DNA from: MGIIb-O2 sp964003245
GTDB taxonomy: Archaea > Thermoplasmatota > Poseidoniia > Poseidoniales > Thalassarchaeaceae
Length of the DNA: 64,000 nucleotides
Assembly: GCA_964003245.1 (NCBI GenBank)
Contig: CAXFIU010000002.1
Location: 1 to 64,000 of the forward strand
Reading direction: 5' to 3'
Of the stretch, positions 27,776-36,925 are shown piece after piece. Each line of letters starts with the position of its first letter. Positions within the stretch are counted from its first letter, which is position 1. Below the pieces are notes generated by a model. That model searched no databases and was not told the DNA's origin. It saw only the letters and a list, made by a program, of their open reading frames with translations. The position numbers and the translations under genes are program-made.

Positions 27776-28531
27776 ATGAAAGAATATCTTTACCTCGAAC
27801 ATGATGGAAAGTTACTCTTAGTAAATAATGACGGCAAAGGCCCTGAAAAACCTGTAATGGGCAGGACTCATTTTGGAGATTCATTGATACGATTACCAAC
27901 CATAGATGAAGTAAAAGATATGGGAATAAAATGGGAAAAAAAGAGAGAGAATTCTATCCATTTCGAAGATGATGGGGCTAAAGTAATAATTGCATCGCCA
28001 AGAATAGAATGGCCAGAAAATTGGGCATGGAAAGATTTTGTAATAAGTGATAATGCAGTTGATCCGATTGCAAGAGAATCAGTTTATCGAACAATTCATC
28101 GTGTTGTCTCAAAAGTCATAATAGAAAACGATCAAGGAATGATATTGATGGCCAAATCGAGTAGAGGATTTTTCAATGGTTGTTGGACTCTACCTGGAGG
28201 ATTTGTAGACTATGGTGAACATCCAAGACAGGCAGCTATCAGAGAGGCAAAAGAAGAATTAGGGATTGAAATTGAAATTGCTGACCATTTAGGAGAATCA
28301 GGGAATCGGAAAAAAGGAAATGATGGCGCATTTATCCAAGAAAATATTTTCACATCAGAAGGGATTAATTGGCTGTCATTTACATACAGGGCAATATCCA
28401 ATACTAATATTGAAAACATCATCCCTAAAAAAGGAGAAATTGAAGAAGCAAAATGGTTTACAAAAGAAAACGCACTTCGTAATTCAGTCAGTCTTTTCGA
28501 TAAGGAAGCACTTTTAGCCCTTAACAAATAA
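27776..28531 (+). CDS. NUDIX hydrolase
   Basis: A 251-residue protein whose C-terminal half is a NUDIX domain. The signature GxxxxxGExxxxxxxREUxEExGU is met by GGFVDYGEHPRQAAIREAKE followed by ELGI (about residues 140-163). The N-terminal part (about 1-105) is a separate region (YLYLEHDGKLLLVNNDGKGP) not assigned here. It would hydrolyse a nucleoside diphosphate derivative; the substrate cannot be read. It is probably co-transcribed with mdh, 20 bases upstream, and meets the tRNA-Pro gene end to end. Confidence 0.88.
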   Translation: MKEYLYLEHDGKLLLVNNDGKGPEKPVMGRTHFGDSLIRLPTIDEVKDMGIKWEKKRENSIHFEDDGAKVIIASPRIEWPENWAWKDFVISDNAVDPIARESVYRTIHRVVSKVIIENDQGMILMAKSSRGFFNGCWTLPGGFVDYGEHPRQAAIREAKEELGIEIEIADHLGESGNRKKGNDGAFIQENIFTSEGINWLSFTYRAISNTNIENIIPKKGEIEEAKWFTKENALRNSVSLFDKEALLALNK

Positions 28532-28554
28532 CCGAATCTAAAAGATTTGTTTAA

Positions 28555-28632
28555 TGGTGGGCCTGCCTGGATTTGAACCAGAGTCTGTTCGTCCCAAACG
28601 AACAAGCATAGACCAGACTAACCCACAGGCCC
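28555..28632 (-). tRNA. tRNA-Pro (anticodon UGG)
   Basis: The minus strand folds as a tRNA of 78 bases including an encoded CCA end. The acceptor GGGCCTG pairs with CAGGCCC, the anticodon arm is GTTCG-TTTGGGA-CGAAC with anticodon TGG, and the T arm is TCTGG-TTCAAAT-CCAGG. The D arm is weaker, with G-U pairs. There is no intron. Confidence 0.96.
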
Positions 28633-28669
28633 TGTGAGTAATACGCCGAGAGAACTACCTGTCAAGAAC

Positions 28670-29104
28670 TTAACTCAGCCAATTCCATGTATTTTCATTG
28701 ATTCGAATTAAGAAACCTTGAACTTCGGCTTGACCTATCAGATACTCACTTGATGAATCTTCCAAACCTTCTTCGGAAAGAAATTTATCTAAGGAAGACT
28801 TGGTCAAATTACCTTCTTTATCAGTGGCTTTCTTCAAAATTGATAAGCCTCCTAAGATAGTATCATTATTTGCCCTACGTGTTTGAATTTTAGATTCTTT
28901 TTCTTTTATTTTGGATATTAATTCATGACTAATCTCATCGGGTATATTTGCAAAAGATATTGCCCTGGCCAATAGATCAGCATTATCAAAACTTTCAATA
29001 TATTTGAGATTGCTAGTAGAACCACATTTAGTGCAATAGTTATTTTGAGATTTGGTGGAGCCAAAGGAAAAGCCACAGGAACATTTGATGAGATTGTAAC
29101 GCAT
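28670..29104 (-). CDS. Zinc-ribbon protein with winged-helix-like C terminus
   Basis: A 144-residue product from the ATG of MRYNLIKCSCGFSFGS; a longer ORF to 29191 would overlap the divergent gene. The N terminus has Cys pairs CSC and CTKC about 15 residues apart (zinc ribbon) in a DUF1922/DUF5817-like start (MxxxxxCxCG). A helical linker follows, then GNLTKSSLDKFLSEEG and QGFLIRINENTWNWL, which resemble a small winged-helix domain. A nucleic acid-binding role is possible, but the family is not certain. Confidence 0.72.
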   Translation of the reverse strand: MRYNLIKCSCGFSFGSTKSQNNYCTKCGSTSNLKYIESFDNADLLARAISFANIPDEISHELISKIKEKESKIQTRRANNDTILGGLSILKKATDKEGNLTKSSLDKFLSEEGLEDSSSEYLIGQAEVQGFLIRINENTWNWLS

Positions 29105-29194
29105 ACTGATGATAATCTCAGAATGTGAAAGTACAAGAGTTTTCTGATGAGGGCTTTCACAATAATTCATGAATGAATATGCTTGTCGCAATGC

Positions 29195-29476
29195 ATGAAC
29201 TGGGCGAGGGAAGCTGTTTCTTGGCTTTTAATCTCAATTCTAATCCTTCTGTCTGCAAAATTATTCATAGATTCTGAGGGAGAATCAGTATATTCTTGGG
29301 CTATCTTATTAATGATACCGATTCCATTATTTTTGATAATTACTTTTCAAACAAAGCAGCAAACATCTGGAAATGATAATGCAGGAAGTATAGTTGAAGA
29401 AAATGATGAAATTAGTGAGATACAAAAAAAGGCCGAAGATCCTTTAGAAATAGGATTTGATATTCCTATTTTATAA
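29195..29476 (+). CDS. Small two-helix membrane protein
   Basis: A 93-residue product from the ATG at 29195 (MNWAREAVSWLLIS); a TTG four codons earlier is possible. Two hydrophobic stretches (about 7-24 and 32-50) are joined by a short Ser/Glu loop, and an acidic tail of about 40 residues follows. Nothing identifies a family. It ends immediately before the stop of the convergent FttA gene. Confidence 0.65.
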   Translation: MNWAREAVSWLLISILILLSAKLFIDSEGESVYSWAILLMIPIPLFLIITFQTKQQTSGNDNAGSIVEENDEISEIQKKAEDPLEIGFDIPIL

Positions 29477-31393
29477 TTACAATAATCTTAGTGTTTCTAA
29501 ATTAGCTGGAGCGTAAGTTTGGACTCTAAATTTCTCACGAAGACCTTGGCGGAAGGCATTACAAGTTTGAGCGTCTCCATGATGACAAATAATTTTTCTA
29601 GGAGTAGGGTTCAATGCAGATACATAATCCATTAATTGATTCCTATCAGAATGACCACTGAAACCATCTATTTTCCTCATAGAACATCTCACATCTATCA
29701 TCAAAGTTTGACCTTTGTCGATTAAAGGCACTGAAGAATGACCATCTCTGAGACGACTACCCAAAGTCCCTGAGGCTTGATATCCTACAAAACAGAGAGT
29801 ATTATTTGGTTCAGGTGCCCAATGCTTGAAATATTCCACTATCGGCCCTCCTGTCATCATTCCACTTGTAGCTAAAACAATACAGGGAGTAGGGTCTAAA
29901 AGTATAGATTCTCTTTGTTGATAAGATTCTACAGTTTTGAACCATTTAGAATGGAATGGATTATGCTCCCCTCCCTTGAGAAGTTTCTTCCTTAAGTCTC
30001 TATTCAAAAAATTAGGATGACTTGCATGAATAGCTGTGGCTTCTGAAATCATTCCATCTAGCCAAACTGTTACGGGAGAAACTTTTCCTGACTTGAATAA
30101 TTCATCAATAGCTATCATTACTTCTTGGGAACGACCTACAGCGAATACTGGACAAAATATCTTTCCACCTCGACCAATGACATCAATTATCATTTCCTGA
30201 AGTTCGTGACTAGCCGCATCTCTAGTTGGTTGGATATCTTGAGGGCCACCATAAGTAGATTCAACTACTAGAGTGTCTACTTTCGGGAATCTTACGGTTG
30301 CTGCGTCAAAAAGCCATGATTTCTCATACTTAATGTCTCCAGAAAACAATATCTTATGTTCATCATTTCCTTCGCCAATGTTCATGTAAACACTGGATGA
30401 ACCAAGTATATGCCCTGCATTTTCCATTGTCATTTTGATGTCTGGGGCTATGTCAGTCTTTTCTCCCCAATTCACATCAACAACATGCTTGATACATTCT
30501 TGAATATCTGCTTTGGAATAAGGAGGTTCATTTCCTTCGGCTTGACTAACTTTGACGTAATCAATTTGTAAAAGTGTCATTAAATCTCTGGTAGGAGGAG
30601 TGCAATATACTGGCCCCCTATAGCCATATCTGAATAAAACTGGAAGCATCGCTATGTGATCAACGTGAGCGTGGGTTATGACTATAGCATCGAGATTATC
30701 CAGTGGCATAAGCTCCGGAGCAGAAAAGAATGGTTGAACCTCATTCTTATTTGAGGTCGGTTTGGCACCACAATCAACTAAAACCTTGGATTCGTTAGTT
30801 GTGATTAGGTGCATTGCTCTGCCTACTTCTCTATAAGAGCCGAGTGCTGTAATCCTAACCCATGGTTCTCCCGGTCGTTTTGTTCTATAAATTCGGGTAC
30901 CAAACTTCCTTAGAAGAGATTTTCTTTCATCAGACATTTCTTTACGATACCGACGAATGTCGTGTTGTGTTCTACTCTCTATAGAGGGGGCCCTAACTAC
31001 CTTAACTAACCAGCCTATTTTATCTCTAAGAGCTTGGATATTAGCTCCCTTCGGCCCAACTGCATCGGATGGATTGTCGCATTCTAAAATAACCTCACTC
31101 AGTGCTGGATCGAGCCAAATCTTTCTTATTTCGGCTTCAGGAGGAATAATTTCATTTACTGCATCGTGTACTTCTTTTTCATTGGAAAGGATATCGGGAT
31201 GAGGTCTGATAACAATACGTCTTTTCACTTGTTTAGCGATTTTTACTGTAAGATTATCTGTAGAGCTGACAAATCTCTCAGGATGTTTAGTAATTACTGA
31301 TATAGAACCGGCCTCAAGATCTATATCATAATCTATATCTTTAGGTATAATACCTGCTATTTTCTTCTTTAATTCGGCATAAGACAGTCTCAA
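29477..31393 (-). CDS. fttA: Transcription termination factor FttA (aCPSF1), beta-CASP ribonuclease
   Basis: A 638-residue protein conserved across archaea. N-terminal KH-type domains (about 1-145) include DAVGPKGANIQALRDKIGW. The metallo-beta-lactamase part starts at VRITALGSYREVGRAMHLI and has the zinc motif ITHAHVDHIAM (HxHxDH). The beta-CASP part shows FSGDIKYEKSWLFD, VESTYGG, CPVFAVGRSQEVMIAIDE, ATSGMMTGGP and the late FSGHSDRNQLMDY and KIICHHGD. FttA cuts nascent RNA and ends transcription behind RNA polymerase. It lies 75 bases downstream of psmB on the same strand, with a small hairpin between them. Confidence 0.95.
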   Translation of the reverse strand: MRLSYAELKKKIAGIIPKDIDYDIDLEAGSISVITKHPERFVSSTDNLTVKIAKQVKRRIVIRPHPDILSNEKEVHDAVNEIIPPEAEIRKIWLDPALSEVILECDNPSDAVGPKGANIQALRDKIGWLVKVVRAPSIESRTQHDIRRYRKEMSDERKSLLRKFGTRIYRTKRPGEPWVRITALGSYREVGRAMHLITTNESKVLVDCGAKPTSNKNEVQPFFSAPELMPLDNLDAIVITHAHVDHIAMLPVLFRYGYRGPVYCTPPTRDLMTLLQIDYVKVSQAEGNEPPYSKADIQECIKHVVDVNWGEKTDIAPDIKMTMENAGHILGSSSVYMNIGEGNDEHKILFSGDIKYEKSWLFDAATVRFPKVDTLVVESTYGGPQDIQPTRDAASHELQEMIIDVIGRGGKIFCPVFAVGRSQEVMIAIDELFKSGKVSPVTVWLDGMISEATAIHASHPNFLNRDLRKKLLKGGEHNPFHSKWFKTVESYQQRESILLDPTPCIVLATSGMMTGGPIVEYFKHWAPEPNNTLCFVGYQASGTLGSRLRDGHSSVPLIDKGQTLMIDVRCSMRKIDGFSGHSDRNQLMDYVSALNPTPRKIICHHGDAQTCNAFRQGLREKFRVQTYAPANLETLRLL

Positions 31394-31429
31394 AATAACA
31401 CCTCTTGGTTACCCACGCCATCGTCATTA

Positions 31430-31445
31430 CTCCGAAAAATCGGAG
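31430..31445. terminator. Hairpin between psmB and fttA
   Basis: CTCCGA, a 4-base loop, then TCGGAG: a perfect 6-bp stem, located 23 bases past the psmB stop and 37 bases before the fttA start on the minus strand. It may end the psmB transcript or lie in the fttA leader. No T run follows on the minus strand. Confidence 0.4.
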
Positions 31446-31468
31446 AAGCGCGCTATGCGACGTGAGTA

Positions 31469-32095
31469 TTAAAGTGAAGAAAGAAGATTATCTACTTGTT
31501 CAACGGAAAGTTGTTCAAAGCCTTTCTCCGCAGTGATTACAGCCAAATCCATTCCATTACCACTTGCTGCATCTCTCTGAGCAGATGCAAGTAAGGCTTT
31601 TGCTGCAACTTTTAATGCAGATTTTTCATCCATTCCTTCTTGGAATTGATCTTCAAGAACCCCATACATGTAAGGTGAACCTGAACCTGTTGCACAATAT
31701 ACATCAGGTATTGAACCACCTGCTGAATCAATGCTGTAAACACTAGAACCTGAAGAATCGACCCCTACTATTAGTAGTTGGACATAATGAGGCCTTCCAA
31801 CTAATATATTAGCAGTTAATGTAGCAGCTCCTTTAACAGTCATTGCATTACCTTCTTTTAATTCATAAAGCTTTAATTCTGCCGCTAACGTCCTAGAAAG
31901 AGATTGAGCATGTCCTACCAAACCTGCAGTAGTAAGAGCAATACTATTAGAAATCTGGAATAACTTCTGGACACTCTTGTTAGCAATGAAATGGCCCATT
32001 GTAGCCCTGTGGTCTGCCCCAACAACAACTCCACCATCAAAGGTTATTCCAATAGTGCTTGTGCCTGTTTTTACTGCATCAGTTGTCGCGTGCAT
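31469..32095 (-). CDS. psmB: Proteasome subunit beta
   Basis: A 208-residue catalytic subunit of the 20S proteasome. After an 11-residue propeptide comes TSTIGITFDGGVVVGADHRA, so Thr12 should be exposed by self-cleavage as the nucleophile, with the conserved Asp in GADHRATMG and Lys in ANKSVQKLF. GSGSPYMYGVLEDQF and SAQRDAASGNGMDLAVI are further family blocks. With the alpha subunit it forms the barrel protease for unfolded proteins. ACGGCGGTGAATTAA before the ATG gives a ribosome binding site. It diverges from sepF across 168 bases. Confidence 0.96.
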   Translation of the reverse strand: MHATTDAVKTGTSTIGITFDGGVVVGADHRATMGHFIANKSVQKLFQISNSIALTTAGLVGHAQSLSRTLAAELKLYELKEGNAMTVKGAATLTANILVGRPHYVQLLIVGVDSSGSSVYSIDSAGGSIPDVYCATGSGSPYMYGVLEDQFQEGMDEKSALKVAAKALLASAQRDAASGNGMDLAVITAEKGFEQLSVEQVDNLLSSL

Positions 32096-32263
32096 TTAAT
32101 TCACCGCCGTAAGAGGAAGTCCCCTCAGCGTTATGGACTAAAATGAACCCCCTTATCAATGCGACGGAAAAGAGCCATGAAATATATTCGAAAGGAGTGA
32201 AATTGGAATCTCCGATAATATTTCTATGGTATAAGTCAAGTATTACTACTACGGCGGGTTAAT

Positions 32264-32668
32264 GTGGCAAAACAGGATTTGGATGAACCTAAATGGATTG
32301 AAATGCCAAGTTTACCAAATAATAGCATTAATTCAATTGATGTAGAGCAAGATTATCATGATCTTGGAGAGAGGTATCCTCAAGCACCGGTACCAATACG
32401 CTCACAAGACACATTAATTCATAGAGCGAGTCTGGAAGATATCACAGGAATTCCTATGATAATGGATTGGGTAGCAGATGGAGACATTGTGATTTTGGAG
32501 ATGAGTTCAATAATTGATCGAGAAATTGAGTTACAAACGGCAGTATCAAAATTACAAAAATTTATCGAAAATGAGATTAAAGGGACTGTTTTTGGTTTAG
32601 GGCATAATCGTTTGTTACTCCTACCACCCGATTATGGTTCTAAAAATATAGAATCAAACTCGAACTGA
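32264..32668 (+). CDS. sepF: Archaeal SepF-like cell division protein
   Basis: A 134-residue protein starting at GTG (32264). The C-terminal 95 residues match the SepF fold: DTLIHRASLEDITGIPMIMD, GDIVILEMSSIIDREIELQT, AVSKLQKFIEN and GTVFGLGHNRLLLLPPDYG. SepF anchors FtsZ to the membrane in archaea that lack FtsA. The N terminus is acidic and not clearly amphipathic, so the membrane-targeting helix typical of the family is not obvious. GGTATAAG near 32228 is a possible TATA box. The ZPR1 gene follows after 9 bases. Confidence 0.82.
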   Translation: MAKQDLDEPKWIEMPSLPNNSINSIDVEQDYHDLGERYPQAPVPIRSQDTLIHRASLEDITGIPMIMDWVADGDIVILEMSSIIDREIELQTAVSKLQKFIENEIKGTVFGLGHNRLLLLPPDYGSKNIESNSN

Positions 32669-32677
32669 GGTAAGACT

Positions 32678-33271
32678 ATGGAAAGTACCGTAGAACAGCC
32701 TTGTCCAATATGCTTCTCTGAAGAAGGATTAACGATGATTGCTCATACTTCTGAAATTCCATACTTTGGAGAGCATACTCAATTGACTATATTGTGTCCT
32801 TCATGCGGATGGAAACATACTGACTTTATTCCTGCAGAAGGAAAAAAACCTGGCGCATGGAGTTTAGAAATCGACAGTTCGGAGATGTTATCTGTAAGAA
32901 TAGTAAGATCTTCATCTTGTACAATAAGAATTGAAAAATTGGGATTAGAAGTTGACCCAGGAGGTGCTACAACAGGATATGTATCAAATATTGAAGGAGT
33001 ATTAAATAGATTTGAAGGAGCGATACAACTAATGTATAGGCAGTCTATAGCCTCTAAAGAACAAGAGATTGTCAAAAAATGTGAATTATTACTTAAAAAA
33101 ATTGATTTAGTTAAGAGTGGTGATTTGGTCGTAGAAATGACACTTCTTGATCCTATGGGGCATAGTCAGATTTTACATAGTAATGCTATATCTAGGGATT
33201 TAACCAATGAAGAGTTAGAGAATCTAGAGGTGGGTCCCAGCATCCCAATTTTTAGTCCTGATGATGTTTGA
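32678..33271 (+). CDS. ZPR1-type zinc finger protein
   Basis: A 197-residue single ZPR1 module: CPICFSEEGLTM and CPSCGWKHTDF form the zinc ribbon, with IPYFGEHTQLTI between them, and the beta domain shows VRIVRSSSCTIRIEKLGLEV followed by DPGG and SNIEGVLNRFEGAI. In eukaryotes ZPR1 works with translation elongation factor eEF1A; the archaeal version is poorly understood. It is in an apparent operon with sepF and is convergent with trpS. Confidence 0.9.
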   Translation: MESTVEQPCPICFSEEGLTMIAHTSEIPYFGEHTQLTILCPSCGWKHTDFIPAEGKKPGAWSLEIDSSEMLSVRIVRSSSCTIRIEKLGLEVDPGGATTGYVSNIEGVLNRFEGAIQLMYRQSIASKEQEIVKKCELLLKKIDLVKSGDLVVEMTLLDPMGHSQILHSNAISRDLTNEELENLEVGPSIPIFSPDDV

Positions 33272-33274
33272 TAT

Positions 33275-34657
33275 TTATCGAGAGTCATGGGATAAAAAAT
33301 CATCAATTCTGTCAGACCATTGATTCCTTTTTTCGGATAAATCAGTTAACCACTCTGCGGCCCTATCAATACATATTTGTTTAATTTCTCCTGCTAAGAT
33401 TCTACCAGATTCATAATCTCGACCAATAGATTCTAATTCATTATCACTTTCTTCGAAAAAGTATTGTAAATATTGATATGCAACATCTTTCGATAAATCG
33501 CCACCTAACCTTCTATGTTCTTCAACAGTTGCTTGCCCACCACTAAATGCCCTTTTGACCTTCTTAGACATTTCATCTATAGAGTCGTGCATAAATATGG
33601 TAGTTTCAGGTTTAGAGGATGACATCTTGTCACCAGTCATACCTACTACAAAACGATGATATGTCGAGCAGGGAGGCATTAATCCCATTCCACCTATTTT
33701 CCGTTCAAGAGATAAAAGAGACAATTGTATCTTAGATTTGTCAAGAATTGTTGCACCGGGAATCTCTATAGTACCATGTTTAGGATTCGATAAGATATCG
33801 GCAAATCCAAGTTTAGATAGAGAAGATTTTAGCTTATCAAATAACTGATTTCTTACATCACGGTTGACTCCTCCATTATTGGAAACTCCCATCAAAGTTT
33901 TATTTTCTTCTTGAATTGATAAAGCGATTGTTAAACCTCCACTCTTACGAGACTTTACATTAAACCAATTAGTTTTACTGACTAATCCTCTAGTAAGACG
34001 TATATGAGGGTCCTGATCAACTCCTACAGGGACTACAATAGGCCTTAACCCTCCATATTCATCTAACTGAGGGTGGACGATATCTCCAGCTTGGACCAAT
34101 GGGGCCTGAACATGAGCTAAGTTGGTTTCACCTGAAAAACCATAAATTGCCTCAAATTCTGAAATATTAGTTTTTTGCCCTAGTGTAAAACCTAGCCTTT
34201 GGACTACTGGCCTCATACTTTGAAAATAGACGTTGGTTTTTTCTGGATCAAGCCCCATTGCTGCATAGTTATTTATGTATTCAGAAAGAGCAATTCTTCG
34301 CCCTTCTTCCAATGAAACATTTCTAGTTGCAAGGGCCTCTAAATCGGCAACTGTGACTGTTACATCGCCGCCCTGATCTTGAAACCATTTAACCTGATTA
34401 ATCACCATACTATGGCCAAGGTGCATTTTTCCACTTGGCATTAGTCCAGTTAAAACGCCAAAATTCTCACCAACACTAATTCTGTTAAGGATTGTATCTA
34501 AATCTCTATGAGCAAAGATAATTCCTCTTCTATGTAAAAGATTAGGATTAGGAATCTTAGATATTTCAATATCGCTAAGACCGAAATTATCTCTAATTCT
34601 TTCATAGTCAGTAGACTGTTGAGATGACCAAGGGTCAATCCGAGAGTCACCTACCAT
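33275..34657 (-). CDS. trpS: Tryptophanyl-tRNA synthetase
   Basis: A 460-residue class I synthetase of the archaeal/eukaryotic TrpRS form. The N terminus has SRIDPWSSQQSTDYERIRDN (the DPW start), followed by FGVLTGLMPSGKMHLGHSMV with the HIGH-type motif HLGH. VVPVGVDQDPHIRLTRGL is the tryptophan pocket region and GDKMSSSKPETTIF the KMSKS-type loop. It charges tRNA-Trp. The gene is convergent with the ZPR1 gene, with 3 bases between stops, and diverges from the dehydrogenase at 34756. Confidence 0.94.
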   Translation of the reverse strand: MVGDSRIDPWSSQQSTDYERIRDNFGLSDIEISKIPNPNLLHRRGIIFAHRDLDTILNRISVGENFGVLTGLMPSGKMHLGHSMVINQVKWFQDQGGDVTVTVADLEALATRNVSLEEGRRIALSEYINNYAAMGLDPEKTNVYFQSMRPVVQRLGFTLGQKTNISEFEAIYGFSGETNLAHVQAPLVQAGDIVHPQLDEYGGLRPIVVPVGVDQDPHIRLTRGLVSKTNWFNVKSRKSGGLTIALSIQEENKTLMGVSNNGGVNRDVRNQLFDKLKSSLSKLGFADILSNPKHGTIEIPGATILDKSKIQLSLLSLERKIGGMGLMPPCSTYHRFVVGMTGDKMSSSKPETTIFMHDSIDEMSKKVKRAFSGGQATVEEHRRLGGDLSKDVAYQYLQYFFEESDNELESIGRDYESGRILAGEIKQICIDRAAEWLTDLSEKRNQWSDRIDDFLSHDSR

Positions 34658-34755
34658 GCACGGTCGTGTGTAAACTCCTCAATCAAGGCTACGCATAAAA
34701 CATTAGAAATAAGCCCATCTAGCATGCTAATCAATATTGGCAGGGATTTGGTAAA

Positions 34756-35811
34756 ATGACAGTCATACATTGTTTAGGATCAGGTCTTGTAGGTTCTTTT
34801 GTAATTAAAAAGTTATTAGATGAAAAAATGAAGATTAATCTTGTAGATATAGAAGAAAAAGAAATATTTAGTAGCAATGATTTGTTAAAAATACATGTAA
34901 CTGATGCAATAGAATATTGTAAAAATACTTCAAATGAAGATGAAATATTTGTTAATATGCTGCCCGGAAGCCTTGGTTTCAATGCTACAGAAATTCTAGT
35001 ATCTAGAGGTAAGAAAGTTGTAGACCTAAGTTTTAGTGAGACCACACCCGATTCTCTCAATAAAAAGGCTATTGATTCGGGAGCAAAAATCCTATGGGAT
35101 GTTGGAATCGCACCCGGTTTCTCCAACATGCTAGTTTCATATGCCTCTAGATTAGGAGGAGGAGTATGTAATGTAGAAATTAGAGTGGGAGGAAATCCAA
35201 TAGAAAGGGATGAAAAATGGAGTTATATGGCACCCTTCTCTCCTAAAGATGTAATTGCAGAATATACTCGCCCTGCAAGAATCATTAAATCAGGAAAATT
35301 AACGACTTTGCCAGCATTATCCGATATTCACAAAATAAATGTGCAACAAGTTGGAATCATGGAATCTTTCCTAACTGATGGACTTAGAAGTTTACTTAGT
35401 ACAATATCATCAGAAGAAATGACGGAATATACAGTTAGATGGCCCGGACATATTCAGAGATATATTGATGAGAGAGATGCTGGTATTCTAGATTATGAAA
35501 AATTAATTGAAGATTGGAAATTTGATAAAACACGTGATGAATTTACATGGATGGAAGTAAAAGTAGACTGTATGGATGGTGAAAAAATGATCTGGACTGT
35601 GTTTGATCAAGGAAGAAATGGAGATTCATCTATGGCTAGAACTACTGGGTTAGTAACTGCATCATGTGTTAAACAATGGATTTCTAATCCCGAATTAATT
35701 CAAGTTGGCGTCCATCCTCCAGAAAGTCTACCAAATGAAGTGATTGCTAATGTTTCACAATCACTTAAAGATGAAGGTGTTGAAATAAATGGCCCTGGAA
35801 TTATACTATGA
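34756..35811 (+). CDS. Saccharopine dehydrogenase-family / lysine 6-dehydrogenase-like enzyme
   Basis: A 351-residue NAD(P)-dependent enzyme. TVIHCLGSGLVGSFVIKKLL is the nucleotide fold, VVDLSFSETTPDSLNKKA and DVGIAPGFSNMLVSYASRLG are typical of the saccharopine dehydrogenase superfamily, and VRWPGHIQRYID matches the lysine 6-dehydrogenase/carboxynorspermidine-type C-terminal domain. It probably acts on an amino-acid or imine substrate, perhaps in lysine breakdown, but specificity is not readable. Its stop overlaps the convergent neighbour by a few bases. Confidence 0.83.
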   Translation: MTVIHCLGSGLVGSFVIKKLLDEKMKINLVDIEEKEIFSSNDLLKIHVTDAIEYCKNTSNEDEIFVNMLPGSLGFNATEILVSRGKKVVDLSFSETTPDSLNKKAIDSGAKILWDVGIAPGFSNMLVSYASRLGGGVCNVEIRVGGNPIERDEKWSYMAPFSPKDVIAEYTRPARIIKSGKLTTLPALSDIHKINVQQVGIMESFLTDGLRSLLSTISSEEMTEYTVRWPGHIQRYIDERDAGILDYEKLIEDWKFDKTRDEFTWMEVKVDCMDGEKMIWTVFDQGRNGDSSMARTTGLVTASCVKQWISNPELIQVGVHPPESLPNEVIANVSQSLKDEGVEINGPGIIL

Positions 35812-36906
35812 TTCTCTTAATTTTTCATCTCTAGCAACAAGCCACTTTATGGTTAAAGGAGTTGCAATTAATACACCAATTGCTATGATTGGAAGACGCC
35901 AGTCCATCTCTAATGCAGCCGGTCTCTCAATTAGCCATGTAAAAATTAGTGGGGAATCGTAGAAGTCGGATGCCCATTCGTGAAGATTTTTTACATGATG
36001 CCCTACTACAGTAACGCTATGGTGTAAATCATTGAAAGTTTTCAAAGGATTATATGTGTATGACATATTTTCTTCGAAATTAATCACTACCTCATTCCCA
36101 GGATGAATTGAAAGAATTATCCCCTCATCAACTAATCTCCAACCTTCTTGTAAAGATTTTGAGTCTTCTGTAAGCAAAGGGAAATCATCCCCATTCCCAT
36201 AATGAATAGTGGAAATAGGTGCATCTGTATTTATCATTAAGCTACCAGGTACTATCCAACTCGATTTGGAATCCTCAGGCAATTGCAAATTTATTGAAGA
36301 GTTAGATGACTCGACTAAGATTCTTGAACTAGATATGTTATGATTATACCATTCACCCCAAGTAGTATACCATACATCTTGATCTTCTAAGAATTCAATC
36401 GCAGGTTTATCTTCTCTAACTTTAAGATCAAAAATTCTAGCTTCCCAATATATTGACACCAAAGAATCTTTCTCTGCCGACTCAAGCAAACTAATATCTG
36501 CTACATTTTTCTCTAGACTACCCCCATTTCTTTGAATTACAAAGAAATCGTCTGTTTCAGTATTCAAATTATCTCCAATAATTAAAAATCCTGATTCTTT
36601 TAATGAAGAAATTGTATCATTCGTAATGGTTTCTGGAACTCCGAATGAGATAGGTTCTTTACCCCATCGAGATGAATTAGTATGATCTGATAAATAGTCT
36701 TTACAAGATTGAATGACAGAATTGTCATTATTGATATTTACTCCTTCATATCCATGGCAAGCAAATTCATCACCATGTTCCAACCTTTCAGGCCCGATTA
36801 AGTTCCAGAGCCAATTATCGTCGTCCCAGTCCGCGATAACTGTCGGAGTTAATAACGGAGTAACAAAAATGACGAGAAGAAATACACCCACTCGCCTTAC
36901 TTCCAT
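35806..36906 (-). CDS. Secreted membrane-anchored protein of unknown function
   Basis: A 366-residue product from the ATG of MEVRRVGVFLLVIFVTPLLT, which makes a signal peptide ending near VIA; an ORF to 37062 would overlap the divergent acyltransferase start. The exported domain is rich in Trp and acidic residues (DWDDDNWLWNLIGPE), includes one Cys pair (about Cys30 and Cys48), and ends with a membrane helix (about 338-358, LPIIAIGVLIATPLTIKWLV). I do not recognise a domain. It is likely a surface protein. Confidence 0.72.
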   Translation of the reverse strand: MEVRRVGVFLLVIFVTPLLTPTVIADWDDDNWLWNLIGPERLEHGDEFACHGYEGVNINNDNSVIQSCKDYLSDHTNSSRWGKEPISFGVPETITNDTISSLKESGFLIIGDNLNTETDDFFVIQRNGGSLEKNVADISLLESAEKDSLVSIYWEARIFDLKVREDKPAIEFLEDQDVWYTTWGEWYNHNISSSRILVESSNSSINLQLPEDSKSSWIVPGSLMINTDAPISTIHYGNGDDFPLLTEDSKSLQEGWRLVDEGIILSIHPGNEVVINFEENMSYTYNPLKTFNDLHHSVTVVGHHVKNLHEWASDFYDSPLIFTWLIERPAALEMDWRLPIIAIGVLIATPLTIKWLVARDEKLRES

Positions 36907-36925
36907 GATATACCGAGTTAGAAAT

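Noticed and set aside
36713..36925. N-terminal extension of the PlsC-like gene
   Set aside because: It is antisense to the signal peptide and start of the gene at 35806-36906.
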